This document shows positions 48,489-59,030 of a stretch of DNA of 64,000 nt, one piece after another; position 1 is the first letter of the stretch, and every line of letters begins with the position of its first letter. The notes under the pieces are model-generated. The model did no database searches and was not told the origin of the DNA. It saw nothing but the letters and a program-made list of their open reading frames with translations. Source of the stretch: Eumeta japonica (lineage: Eukaryota > Arthropoda > Insecta > Lepidoptera > Psychidae). The DNA is taken from positions 81,267-145,266 of the forward strand of contig BGZK01001476.1 in NCBI GenBank assembly GCA_005406025.1, written 5' to 3'. The translations under genes were made by a program, and so were the position numbers.

Positions 48489-50340
48489 ATACTAATAACA
48501 ATATAAACGCTCATTTATTTCCCAGAACGGTAGGCAGAGACTATAGATTTCCACATGGTACGATTTTACGACATGGTACGACATCCAGTCAGTGAGGCAT
48601 GAGAAATATGTCAATCTTTTCATTCAAGCTCGTCGGTTTCGGATGTTTAAAATTTGTCCCTTTTTTAATTTGTCACCAATTTGGTCTGCATGGGATTTCC
48701 TAGGGTGACCCTTGCCAACCTTTCCATTACACACATTCGCTCTATAGTTTATTTTATCAGTCTACTTTCATTCATACTTTCCAAATGGCTAAACCTCTTC
48801 CTACTATAGTCACAACATCTTTCTTCAAACCCCACCGCTCTTTAACAATACTGTATCTACATCTATCTTTCCGAGACACTTCACACATACTACGTAGCGA
48901 TCGCATCTCCACTGCATTGATCCTACTTTCATTTTTCTTCTGCTATGCCCAGCTTTCACTACCACACATAAGCATAGAGATTAGAACCCCATAATGGATA
49001 GTCAAGCGCGCTTGTTGTGAGACGCTTTTACTATTTATTATAGCGAGCGAGGCCCCATTTACTTTATTTCCAGCATTCACTCTCCTTTCGATATTTCTGC
49101 ATGTTTGCCATCATTTTTAAACAAACTACCCAAATATATAAACTCTTTCATTTTTCAACTTTCTCACCTTATATAAATATATCGCATTCAGTTGTGTTTC
49201 CGCCCCTTATAAATACCATCACTTTAGTCTTACCGACATTTATTCTCGTACCTCTTTTCTTAACAGAATCATTCATTTTTTTAACATCTTCTGCAGCTCG
49301 CACGTTGACGATGCAAAGATTACTTGGTCGTCAGCATACAGGAGACATTTAACGGACAGCTTCATCCATCTCTAGTCCACATTTATACTCTTTCAAATAA
49401 TACTGACTGCTATTCGTGAATAGGTTTAACAGCAACGGTGGAGCTAAACATCCCTGTTTGACACCCTTGTGGATGTCAAACCACTCAGTGTATGCTGCAT
49501 TTATTTTGACGCAAGTACTGCAGCCCCTACATAGAGAATGCAGAGTCAGCACCATTTCGCTACTCACTTGTTCCTCCTTAAATATTTTTTTTTCACTTTA
49601 TTCAAGCTTTTTCCAGATTAACGAAAATAAAAAATATTTTGACCGCTGGCCAAAAACTTTTCTGCAATTTTCGGAGAGATAAAACTGGATTGCTTTTTTG
49701 AAATCTCGTTTGTACATCTCAGATCTTATTTTCAGTCTCGTTCACAACTCTCTCAATAATGATTTTCGCATACAGTTTATATACGACGCTAAGAAAGCAT
49801 ATAGAGCGGTAATTTGTGCAAACCTGCTGTGAGCCTTTCCCTTTAAGGTACAATGACTGCTTTGCACCAGTCATTAGGTACCCTATGGCTTTTTCAACAT
49901 TTACTAAAGAGCTGGTACACCAGGATTTCCACTATACCACCACCATCTCTCACCATTTCTAACGAAACTCTATCATATCCCGCAGCTTTTCCAACTTTCA
50001 CTGGTTTTAATTATTTTCTTTATCTCATCCATACGTATTTTAAATTTCATTTCTAGCATCAATCATATACTCAGACGCAGTAACATTGTCTACTGCAACT
50101 TTATTCTCACATGCAAAAACGTTTCGAAATAATTCTTCCAGCGCTCATTCATATTATGTTCCTCATTTAGTAAATGTCCATCATCGTCCTAATCACATGT
50201 ATACATAATGTCTCGGAATTATTCCGGGCCTTTTTCACCATATGCCAAAAAACTATTTGCTTTCTCTAAATTATAGCGTTCTTTTTTTCGTCCTTTCTTC
50301 TTTTCTCACATTCTTTGGCTCTCATTTTTACATCTTAGAA
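48489..50340 (-). mobile_element. LINE-2 (RTE-like), largest copy
   Basis: The 3' end (about 48489-48514) is a short UTR with an ATT/ATA repeat right after the ORF stop. The 5' limit near 50340 is approximate. It is the reference for six shorter pieces in the window, all minus-strand. No target-site duplication was found. Confidence 0.78.
48515..50060 (-). pseudogene. LINE reverse transcriptase, degraded
   Basis: Read on the minus strand, motifs come in order but in shifting frames. NYRSI..LSVVYKLYAKIIIERV lies near 49800. WFDIHKGVKQGC and a NLF motif are at about 49410-49480. An intact YADDQVIFA active site lies at 49327-49338 in another frame from its neighbours. NVGKTKVMVF is near 49215-49245, followed by SWAWQKKNESRINAVEMRSLR near 48930. 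The ORF ends MWKSIVSAYRSGK with its stop at 48515-48517. The N-terminal endonuclease is absent. The clade is RTE-like by motif and tail, not certain. Confidence 0.85.
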
Positions 50341-50551
50341 AATTATAGTTCAATATAAAATTTAAGCTGTATGAACCGCTGATGAAGCCAAGGCACAATA
50401 TTTATAGGCTATTTCATTCAGAGAGATTCTTATAAGTTAAATAATTTAAAGATCGGTTCATTAGTTTTGATTATTAGTACAAACGAAGTCGAGTACAAAT
50501 GTTAGTTTATTTTTTCACGTTTCCGTTTGCCCGTACGGTCGGGATAACACA
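50341..50551. other. Short unassigned spacer
   Basis: Between LINE-2 and mariner copy C; nothing recognised. Confidence 0.4.
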
Positions 50552-50852
50552 TAAGATCGGGGAAAAGTTTTTTCGTATTTGTATACAAATTCCATATAAC
50601 TTTTTATCATATTTTATTTACATTTAATTATACTATATGTACATGCCATTTTATTCAACAACTCGTTGCCATGTTGAAGGGTAGTGGCATAATCCCATTG
50701 CAGTAGAAGTTTTGGGACATCTGATCATAAAACTGTGACAAGTAGTTTTGACAGACCTCTCTTGATGTTAACCAACACTCCCTAAATAATTCTTAAGAGA
50801 CTGAAAGAGGTGAAAATCTGAGGGTGCAAGGTCAGGGCTATATGGTGGATAA

Positions 50853-51386
50853 TAGTGATACAACAAATATCAATTTTTAGACGTTCGCGAATGCGAATGT
50901 GGATGCGAATATTCACTTTTGAATTTGGCGCCATTTTGTTTATGTCACACGCACTCATTTGTCATCGTTTGCATCTAATTCCGAGCAATGTCAAACCGAT
51001 CCAAAGAAGGCCGATTGATGTTGTATGTTTACTTAATGAAAGATCGTTAACAGAAACACGAGAATTATGTTTAGTATTTTTTTAAGATAAGTAAATCAGT
51101 TTCTGGCGCGATATGGATTTATTTTACGCTTTGCGATGCTGAACGAGCTAGACGTAAAATCTATAACAATGAATATTCTCGGAAAGGAAGAACTACAACG
51201 GCTATGAGAAATTATTTGTAGTCAGTGCATAGGTTTTGTAATAAATATTATGAGAAATTCATAATTCTTTGTTTAATTTACCTTTTGTTATTGACATCTT
51301 ACTTTTTTACAGACGTTCATATTCGAAAAACATACACATGAAATTCGCGAATACGAATGCGAATACGAATATTCGTTACATCACCA
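50853..51386. mobile_element. hAT-like non-autonomous element nested in mariner C
   Basis: Ends TAGTGATACAACAAATAT and, reversed, TGGTGATGTAACGAATATTC are imperfect terminal inverted repeats of the hAT type. Flanks GTGGATAA (50845-50852) and GTGGAGAC (51387-51394) are an 8-bp target duplication with 6 of 8 matching. The uninterrupted copy A reads GTGGATGC here. Subterminal arrays of GCGAAT/TACGAA units flank both ends. It holds no transposase. Confidence 0.75.
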
Positions 51387-51585
51387 GTGGAGACGTTGAT
51401 ACTTCCCAACCAAACTCTCAATATTTGCTGAGTGGCAAAAGATCTGTTTGTCAAACGTTATCATGGTGACAAACCACACTCTTTCTATTGATCAATTTCA
51501 GACGTTTTTCCTCTATTTCTTATTTGAATCTCATCAACTTTTGGACATTAGAGATCAAAATTGATATTTTACTCGGCGGCAAAAA

Positions 51586-51803
51586 TCTATATATATAAAA
51601 AAAAGAAAGTGTGTCTGTATGTTCCGGGTAGGCTCCGAAACGGCTGGACCGATTTCAATGAAACTTTCAGGAAATCTTTAGATTGACCTGACGAGTAATC
51701 CTGTAAAGTTTGGTGACGATACGAGCACTTTACTTTGTGAACTGTCAAATACAGGTAAGAAAAACAAAAAACACCGGGGGCGAATCCGCGGGCGGGCCGC
51801 TAG
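51586..51803 (+). mobile_element. 218-bp non-autonomous Helitron nested in mariner C
   Basis: Begins TCTATATATATAAAA (51586) and ends GCGGGCGGGCCGCTAG (CTAG 51800-51803), with a GCGG/CCGC stem just inside. Flanking bases are A (51585) and T (51804) without duplication, as known for Helitrons. Copy A has an uninterrupted GGCGGTAAAAACTCATAAT at 25985-26003, the empty site. Confidence 0.9.
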
Positions 51804-54697
51804 TTCATAATAAATAATGCCCTTCCATTCCCACCACATACATAGCATCAATTTATTGCGAGTTAGTCCGGGTTCTACTATAGTCTGGAGCTTACTTGCC
51901 ATTTGACCGTGATTTTTTTGCACGGTCTCGTTTGCACGGTCTTGACCAGTCAATATTTTTTCAAAAACGGTTCCGTGTCATTACGTTTCGAGAATGCCAA
52001 ATGAGTACAAGATTCATTAGATTTCTTTCAGTGAGCTCGTGCGGGTGTGTGTGGCTCGCTCCAAGTGTCTGGCTTTTTTGTATATCTCCAACTCCATGTT
52101 ATAATAATTAATATGCCGATCTTGCTCTACTGTTTTCTAAAATGGCGTCGTCTTGAACCGCAACAGGTCAACCAGAGCGAGGTTCATCTTTGACATTAAA
52201 ATTACCCGACTGAAAATACTTGAACCAGTTTTGTTCTACTCTTATTGACGCTACATTAGGTTCATAAACGTCACAATTTTTTTTTCGCAGCTTGTGCCGC
52301 ATTTTTCCCTTTTTTGTAATAATACTTCATAATGGATTAAAATTTCAATGCTAGATTCACTCATTTTGGTGGAAAGAAAAAGAATAGAACAATACTACAA
52401 TTGTTCTATTCTTTTTCCTACGACACCTGCTTGTTTTAACAAGCAATAACAAACAACAAACAATAAAGACACCTTTATGTTTTCTTGAAACGTTATCTGT
52501 TTAATGGTATTGAAGCTAGACAGATGCAAACAGCACAACCTTAGAGATTTTACTACAACTTTTTGCTTACAAAATACGAAAAAACATTTTCGCCAACATA
52601 ATATCACTAGTTTTCTTGAAATCGGATGGCTTAAGTACTCAAAAAAACGAACGAAATACACATTCTTCGAATATAGTCTATCCGTGCGCAAAATTTGATT
52701 ACTATCCATTCAAACCTTTACTGAGATTAACTCGCACAAACAAAGAGGCACCGACTTGTCTACAGATAATCAGAATAAAAAAATTTTTTCCGTTATTTTT
52801 TTTTGAAAATGTACGTATAAAATGTATAGTTTTAAATATTGGTATAGATAGATTTATAAAAGTACCTTATTTGTTATTTCAGAAGGTAATGTATTTTTAT
52901 TTAAAAGTTGACTAAAATTTCTTCAGTCATTTTGGAAATTTGCCCATATAAAGAAACAGACAAACCATTTATTGAAATGACATGTAGTTCGTCGTTTGTG
53001 CAGTTATATGTTCTTACTGTATATCAATTTTCATCAAACTTTTCTAAATTATAAAAAACCATACCATACATACGTCCTGGCTGGCAGGTAAGCACGCATG
53101 CACACACGTCTTGACCTAATCACTACTTTCCATACCATGCCATTTAATAAGTTGTCCAAATATATGAATATATGTTTTTGATTTCTTATAAAATATTAAA
53201 ATGAGAAGTACCCAACCTTAAATTTTAAGCATTTACATGAAACGTTGATATTAAAAGAAAACTGAATTATGGGAAATTGAAGAAAAAAATGACTGATACT
53301 TAGAAAGACAACAAATATGATTTTGACTACTATGGTAAAGATTTAGGCATATCTATTAGTCAAAATCAAGTGATGGCTCACTCACGATGTAAGCTCCTTA
53401 CGTATACACGCGCCTTGCTTAATCGATGCAATGGTCAATCCTAAAGGCCGCAGTTCCCACTGACGATGTCATCTATATGCTGTTGACAGTGACGACTTGT
53501 CCACCGTCTAACACGCAACACCACAGTTGCACACCTCGTGGTCTTCTGAGGACAGAAGCGCGTTCAGAAAAGCACCCGTGCGCTTCGGTAAAATACCGAC
53601 ACACTAGATTTGAGTATGCCTCTTCGCTTCCACTAGATACACCGATTTCTAGGCCACTAACCGCCCCCTCCCCGCGCTACAACTAGTAGAAGGAGGTGCG
53701 GAAATGTCTGTAGTCGAATTTCTATCCACAACACTTATATAAAACTTCAACACGTATCCAACTGTGTCCGAGACTGTCTTGAGTCCAACTTTTAAACTAG
53801 ATTTGAAAATAGTAGTAAAATTAATAAATTAGTAGATTTCTTATGGTTACTTCACTTTTGTATGCGAATAAAATATTAGTTTAGATTTTGTTAATATTCG
53901 TCACTGAAGATTGTCAAACATAATCCCAAATACAGAGTTTCTTAAATTTAATCCTCCTTTAGAACTTGTGTCTGAATATATATTTTTCCTCCTCACATAA
54001 ATATGTATTTTCAAAGTAATTATTCTGCAGCATATAGAAAAATAATACGAGTGTGTCAGTAATAATATATTGATATATGAACTATTCTCAAGAAGTTTAT
54101 GAAACATCTGGTATCGCGATTTATATATGAGAAAAGTTGTTTGAAATATAGCCCAGTCAGAGTTCGGAACCAAAATAAAGGAACAAGCAGCTTATTGTAA
54201 GGAACTCCATCCGGACAGAAGTCGGAAAGTGTGTAGTTTGAAGCTACTTTTCAGAAAAAAAATTAACGGCCAAGTGCGTATCTAAATCACTAAATAGTGT
54301 TCTGTACCAAATTTCATGGCATACAAAAATTCGTACATATATATGCTATTAATATTTCAAAAGCTTTTGTACAGCTTTCAAAAGCTATGTTGATATATAG
54401 CGAATGGAAACTGCGCTTGTTTATTTATTCGTAGTAGTGAAAACTCGTAAGCGGCTGAATAGATTTCAGAATTCATAAACAACATAGTATGTCGCATGGG
54501 CATTTGGGATTACACAAACGCAACAGGATCGAAATTGGAATCGCACTGAGAATAGAAATTGAGATCTGGAATCGAAGTTAAAATCAAAACAGAGCCTTAT
54601 ATAAGATTGAACTTAATTTATCTACTATATTATATTTCCGCGTGCCGAACTGAGGACATGACAATAGCGAATTTAAAATACAATTTTAACGATTGAG

Positions 54698-54743
54698 CGA
54701 CAATGTTCAAATCAGACTATCGAGTCTGATTTGAACATTGTCG
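54698..54743. repeat. Perfect 21-bp inverted repeat, 4-nt loop
   Basis: CGACAATGTTCAAATCAGACT (54698-54718, shown as one arm) pairs exactly with 54723-54743; loop ATCG. Confidence 0.93.
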
Positions 54744-55763
54744 TTCCGGACAGCCTTGCGGCAATCCGCAAGGGTGTTGAGAATTTGCCGCTCACGACGT
54801 ATGCATTGTCTTTGTATTACCAATAACAATCACTTGAGTCTGCGTCGTACGTTCCATACACAGTTCATAGCCCATTTTTTTCTGTTGACTTGAAGATCGG
54901 ATATCTGTGTCAGTCAATTATCACTATTGCGTTGTGTTCGTTTGTGAAGGTGGAATTCGTTCTCTATTGATAGTATTATGATGAACACATTTAGACGGTA
55001 GTCCGAATAAAGTACAAAACACGTTTCCCTATTCCCCAAAATGCTACAGTTCCATCACCGTATTCATTCTAAAGTTGCAGGAAGGTGTTAACAGTACAAA
55101 TTAAAATTCAAAATATCTTTATTTCATAGGCTGTAAAATAACACTTGAAATACGTCATTATATTTCAAGAATTTACAGTTTTTTAATTATTTTTTAATTA
55201 CCACTCTTTCATAAGGCAGCTATCGCTCAAGAAGAACGAATAAGATACTTGATACTTGAGCATAGCTTTTTGCAAACCAATAAATAGAAATACAAACATA
55301 TATAAAACTATTACAGGAAAAAAAACCTGTATGAAGTCGAACTCATTATGTCCATTTATCCTCTAAATATTCAGAAATTGTATAATATCCTTTTGTTCAG
55401 TGTTTGCTTAATAAATACTTTAAATTTGTAAAAGGGTAAATTTTGTATATCCACAGGAATCTTTTTGAACATGCGCACACACAGCCCCCATAAAGAATTC
55501 GTGACCTTATGCAGTCGACTAATATGTCTAGTCCATTTTTATTTATAGTATTGAAATTATGTCTATCACTATTTTTATTAAAACAAAAAAAGTGCTTCGG
55601 AGATTAAACGTAAAAAATAAATGGCACATGAATATTAAGACAAAATTACTTATCACTATATATTTTCATAATACGACACAACTTACATCAGTAGTTGAAG
55701 ACTTAAAACTACGTAAATTGAAAGACTTAAAACTACGTACGTTCACGTAGTAAATTACATAAA

Positions 55764-56183
55764 TTACGTTTTACGTACGTACGAGGTGGCAAAGCGTAGG
55801 CCGACATCCACTAAAGCGCGCTGACCGTATGGCGGGTCCACGGAGTCTTCTCGATCCCTGGGACTGACCGTCGTCTCCTCCAAAGAGGCGGGTCTACGTA
55901 CGTCCCCCGGGTGCACATTGATGCTGTCTGGATTGGACTTTATCCTTTGGTCCAATTTTTAAAAATTGTGGTAACCGAATACAGAGCAATCCTCTCGTCG
56001 ATTAAGTCCTCTTGGTCTTGCGTGCTTATGGGAGGAATTGAGGTGCGCTATAACAAGCGTAACCCGCGAGTGTCGTGAAGCTTCAAGAGTAGTCCGTGGT
56101 AGCGCTGAATGTAATCTGTAATTACGATGTACCCGATCATATACAGACAACGCGGAGTGAAGACAACGAAATTTAGTTGACAA
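55764..56183 (-). other. GC-richer block with protein-like minus frames
   Basis: Two minus frames (63 codons 55764-55955; 74 codons 55959-56183) follow one another with a stop between. The first reads HPGDVRRPASLEETTVSPRD then REDSVDPPYGQRALVDVG, which looks coding in composition. I do not recognise the protein; it may be a relic of a LINE ORF1 or another element. Confidence 0.35.
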
Positions 56184-56697
56184 ACGATTCTTTCCAAAAA
56201 TTTCTGCTGAGGATCATTTGATGAGGAAACTGAATTACTACATATAATATAAGTTATGAGCGGGCCAGATGAATTAGGGATAGGCTTATGAAGAAGATAA
56301 AAATATTATACTTTCATGTCCAAGTTATCACCAAGGCTTATCATCTGTAACATAACAACGTACTCGCAGCAATATAAAAACACAACATAGTAACAGTAAA
56401 TTTAGAGAAATTTTAACAAGGGAAGCAATTAAATAATAAAAATAAATTAAAATTTAAAAAATACCTCTATAAAGTAAAAAAAGGACCATTCGATAGCCGA
56501 AATGGAAGTAAATTTCTTTTTTTTTCATATGTAATGCACATGAAATATGTAATTTAAGGATTTTCAAAATTTTAAAATACTGTAATTTCTAAACTAGTTA
56601 ACCGGTTTGGCTCAAATGTGAACTCGACCTTTGTAATTGTGTATAGAACATGTTTGTTGAGTTTCATTAAGATCTCTAAAGAATTATAGACGCTACC

Positions 56698-56699
<2 letters not shown>

Positions 56700-56752
<53 letters not shown>
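56700..56752. repeat. (TA)n microsatellite
   Basis: Uninterrupted TA run of about 26 units. It directly follows a stretch (56580-56699) in the style of transposon-borne 'AACCGGTTTGGCTC...TTTCATTAAGATC' text. Confidence 0.97.
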
Positions 56753-56756
<4 letters not shown>

Positions 56757-56849
56757 TTTAAACCATATGTATTTTCTGATTCAACTCGTCGAGTTAAGTC
56801 GGAAAACAGCAAAATTTTTCAAAAATTGCTATTAGCCCTTTGACTTTAA

Positions 56850-57096
56850 TATAGGTCGTAGGTAATATTTCAATCCAAGCGTCGTCGTCTCGGGGGACCG
56901 CTAAGACTTCATTAATACCACTAATTATAACTCAACAATCAGATACTGATGTATTTATATTTACTTACAATTCTTAAGTAGCTAACTTGTATTTAAAATT
57001 CATATTTTATCGGTTTTAGTTGTATTCGGTTATTTAATTTATCAACTTAGCGGTCTTCCGACGCTTGGATCAAAATATTACCTACTAGTAATATTA
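56850..57096. mobile_element. Second fold-back element (MITE-like)
   Basis: The left arm (about 56850-56904: TAGGTAATATTTCAATCCAAG, CGTCG, GACCGCTAAG) matches the reverse complement of the right arm (57047-57096: CTTAGCGGTCTTCC, GACGCTTGGATC, AATATTACCTA). The spacer is about 140 bp. There is a small indel between arms and no coding capacity. Confidence 0.65.
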
Positions 57097-57454
57097 AGCA
57101 CTTGAGTTAAAAAAGTAAGAAAATACGTATTAGCTCTTTAGAGGCAATAAATATATAATTTTTATTTTTTAAAGGTTTTTTCTGTCAGGGCATTTTTTAT
57201 TTAAGTTTTATTTCTTATTTTTTAAACTTTGTACGTTACTAATATATACGCTATGATTGACAATTACTGTTCAGACATTACAAGAATTAAGATAAATAGA
57301 TAAATTAGCATTATCTTCATAAAGCTAATTTAAGGCTTACGTGACCTTAAATCGCGTAAAATACTTTCAAGGTTTTGATATTTATGAATTTAACCGAAGA
57401 AAGTTGGTTAATAATCGTCAATGCAGAACGGCTTTAGCATAATAGCAATAACTG

Positions 57455-57496
57455 AAATTTAAATTATCGAAATCAGGATTTCGATAATTTAAATTT
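57455..57496. repeat. Perfect 20-bp inverted repeat, 2-nt loop
   Basis: AAATTTAAATTATCGAAATC (57455-57474) pairs with 57477-57496; loop AG. Confidence 0.92.
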
Positions 57497-57559
57497 ACAT
57501 AAAATGTTGTACTTTACTATTTGGAAATATTTTAGTGTTTATGAAACTATGTAAATCTG

Positions 57560-57910
57560 TCTTGAAGCCACTATCAGCAATTATAATGTATTAAACAATA
57601 ACATTACATTTTGCCATTTCTGTGCCAGGTCTGTACCATACTACTCTATTCAATACTACTCTAAATCTTACATAATAATAATAATTTATCAACTTGTTTC
57701 CTCTAAACCAGCTCGCACGTTCATTGTCCGACCTCCGTACGGTACAACACCGTACCTTGTTAGTGAGACAAATGAACATCGAGAGTAGGATCGGGACCAG
57801 AATCGATAATGAGATAACAATCGGGATCACGATTGAGAGCGTAGTCGGTCAATACACTAGATGAATAAATTCATTCTATGTCCACGGGCGTGGCCGAGGG
57901 CGGAAACTAG
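57560..57910 (+). mobile_element. Helitron with hexamer array, plus orientation
   Basis: Ends CCACGGGCGTGGCCGAGGGCGGAAACTAG then T (CTAG 57907-57910), the same 3' end as the copies at 48.06 and 51.8 kb. GGATCGGGACCAGAATCGAT-type units run from 57777 to 57845. The left end is only approximate. Confidence 0.6.
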
Positions 57911-58936
57911 TCTATGTATAATCTGTTTATTGAACCTATTTCTATGAGCCCAAACACGATACCTCTGCTGTAAGTTGGTGGAAGAGTTGGTTATCCTACA
58001 ACTTGTATGTAATACTGCAGCATTACTTCTAAGTTACCATGTTCTAATATCATGGAAGTAACAAAATACCGAATTTCAACTCGATCAGACATGTGGATGC
58101 TTACTTCCATTCATCAACTAGAAAAGGGCTCATAATCTTTAAGTTGTTAACAGATTTTCTTGAATCATAGCTAAGAACACTCTCGATCGAGTCATCTTTC
58201 ACACAAAAATACTAAATCGAAAGTCAGCCGTTTTTGGGCTACGATGCCAAAGATAAACAGATACACAGAAATTAAATCTAAAAAAATGGCAAATATGCAG
58301 TAAGACAAATTTGACAGTTGTAAGCAGGATCTATAAATAGTAAAAGGCATAATGTGGGGGAACCAGCTATTGAGTTTTGTTATGTGCGTTGTTTTCTCTG
58401 GCGTTGCTAAGCTCTCACATTCGGTGGTGAGTCTTTCAAAAAGCTTCACCTTTTACCGGCGGTTTTTCTACCATGGAGTGCGCAGCCAAACAAGGTGAGT
58501 AACAACAGATGTTATTAACGCTAGCAAGAAATTGAGTTTCACAGAACCACCGTTGGTATTTTTAAAACTTGCCACAATGAGTTGGACGCTTCAGAATTCT
58601 TGTTCAACGTTTTTCGATATCATCGATTATTTTTTCGACTTCGTTCTTTCGTCCTGGTTTATCATTGCTTCAATTACTTCCCTAAAGTTTTTCCAACCTA
58701 AAATAAATTTTAAAAAGGAAATATTCATGACACAAAAATATTGAAGTCCACTGCAGAATTCCACTTACAATGTAGAGAAAGTTGGTAAGCGTACATTGGA
58801 GATGAATGAGAAATGAACAAAGATTAGAAAAAAACATTATAAACAAAATAAAGTGAAATATACACTACATACAACGTTACATGCTATTCTTAATATTTGA
58901 TATCAGAACCATTGATTCAATGCTTGGCTGTACGTC
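57911..58936. other. Unassigned sequence
   Basis: Frames of 85 (minus, 58192-58449) and 70 codons (plus, 58532-58744) lack motifs. No gene seen. Confidence 0.4.
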
Positions 58937-59030
58937 ACGCGAATTGGTTGGGAGCGCACCTGTTAACCTGGCAGATGTAACTGTCTGAATTTCCTCGAGG
59001 ACATACTGATTTGGCACGAAACGTATGTAG
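58937..59030 (+). repeat. Dispersed repeat R4, copy 2
   Basis: Matches the reverse complement of 6150-6260 (GCGAATTGGTTGGGAGCGC, GGCAGATGTAACT, TTGGCACGAAACGTATGTA). A frame break separates the two conserved halves. Confidence 0.65.

Larger units (their letters stand above)
50680..52370 (-). pseudogene. Mariner transposase, interrupted and decayed
   Basis: Pieces on the minus strand: a start-proximal region near 52370 as in copy A; a degraded first catalytic block (TGQDR for TGDEK) near 51940; GLTRNKLMLCMWWEWKGIIYYEL (within 51790-51880), cut by the Helitron; HHDN-equivalent region near 51460, decayed; and the C-terminus beyond the hAT-like insert (50690-50850). The 91-codon frame 51678-51953 is a chimera of mariner and Helitron sequence, not a protein. 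Inactive. Confidence 0.8.
50552..52602 (-). mobile_element. Mariner copy C, host of two nested insertions
   Basis: The left terminal repeat (from 50554, AGATCGGGGAAAAGTTTTTTCG, preceded by TA) matches the right one (about 52569-52600; reversed ATGTTGGCGAAAATG then TTTTTTCGTATTTT). Total length is 2.05 kb; removing the 534-bp hAT-like insert, its duplicated target and the 218-bp Helitron leaves about 1.29 kb, a normal mariner. A 17-bp hairpin at 52377-52416, absent from copy A, lies in the 5' part. Confidence 0.85.
52603..56699. other. Long unassigned stretch
   Basis: No supported gene. 53390-53690 is GC-richer with an 86-codon frame and no motif. 54520-54600 has GGATCGAAATTGGAATCG-type units like the Helitron arrays. 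A 24-bp period tandem pair (AGACTTAAAACTACGTA, 55699 and 55723) lies before an ACGTACGT-rich patch. Confidence 0.4.

Noticed and set aside
48160..48595. Overlapping frames of 83-110 codons on both strands
   Set aside because: Product of a degenerate hexamer array in a Helitron; such arrays are open in several frames by chance.
51678..51953. 91-codon minus frame
   Set aside because: It crosses the junction of the nested Helitron and the mariner, so it is a chimera of two elements.
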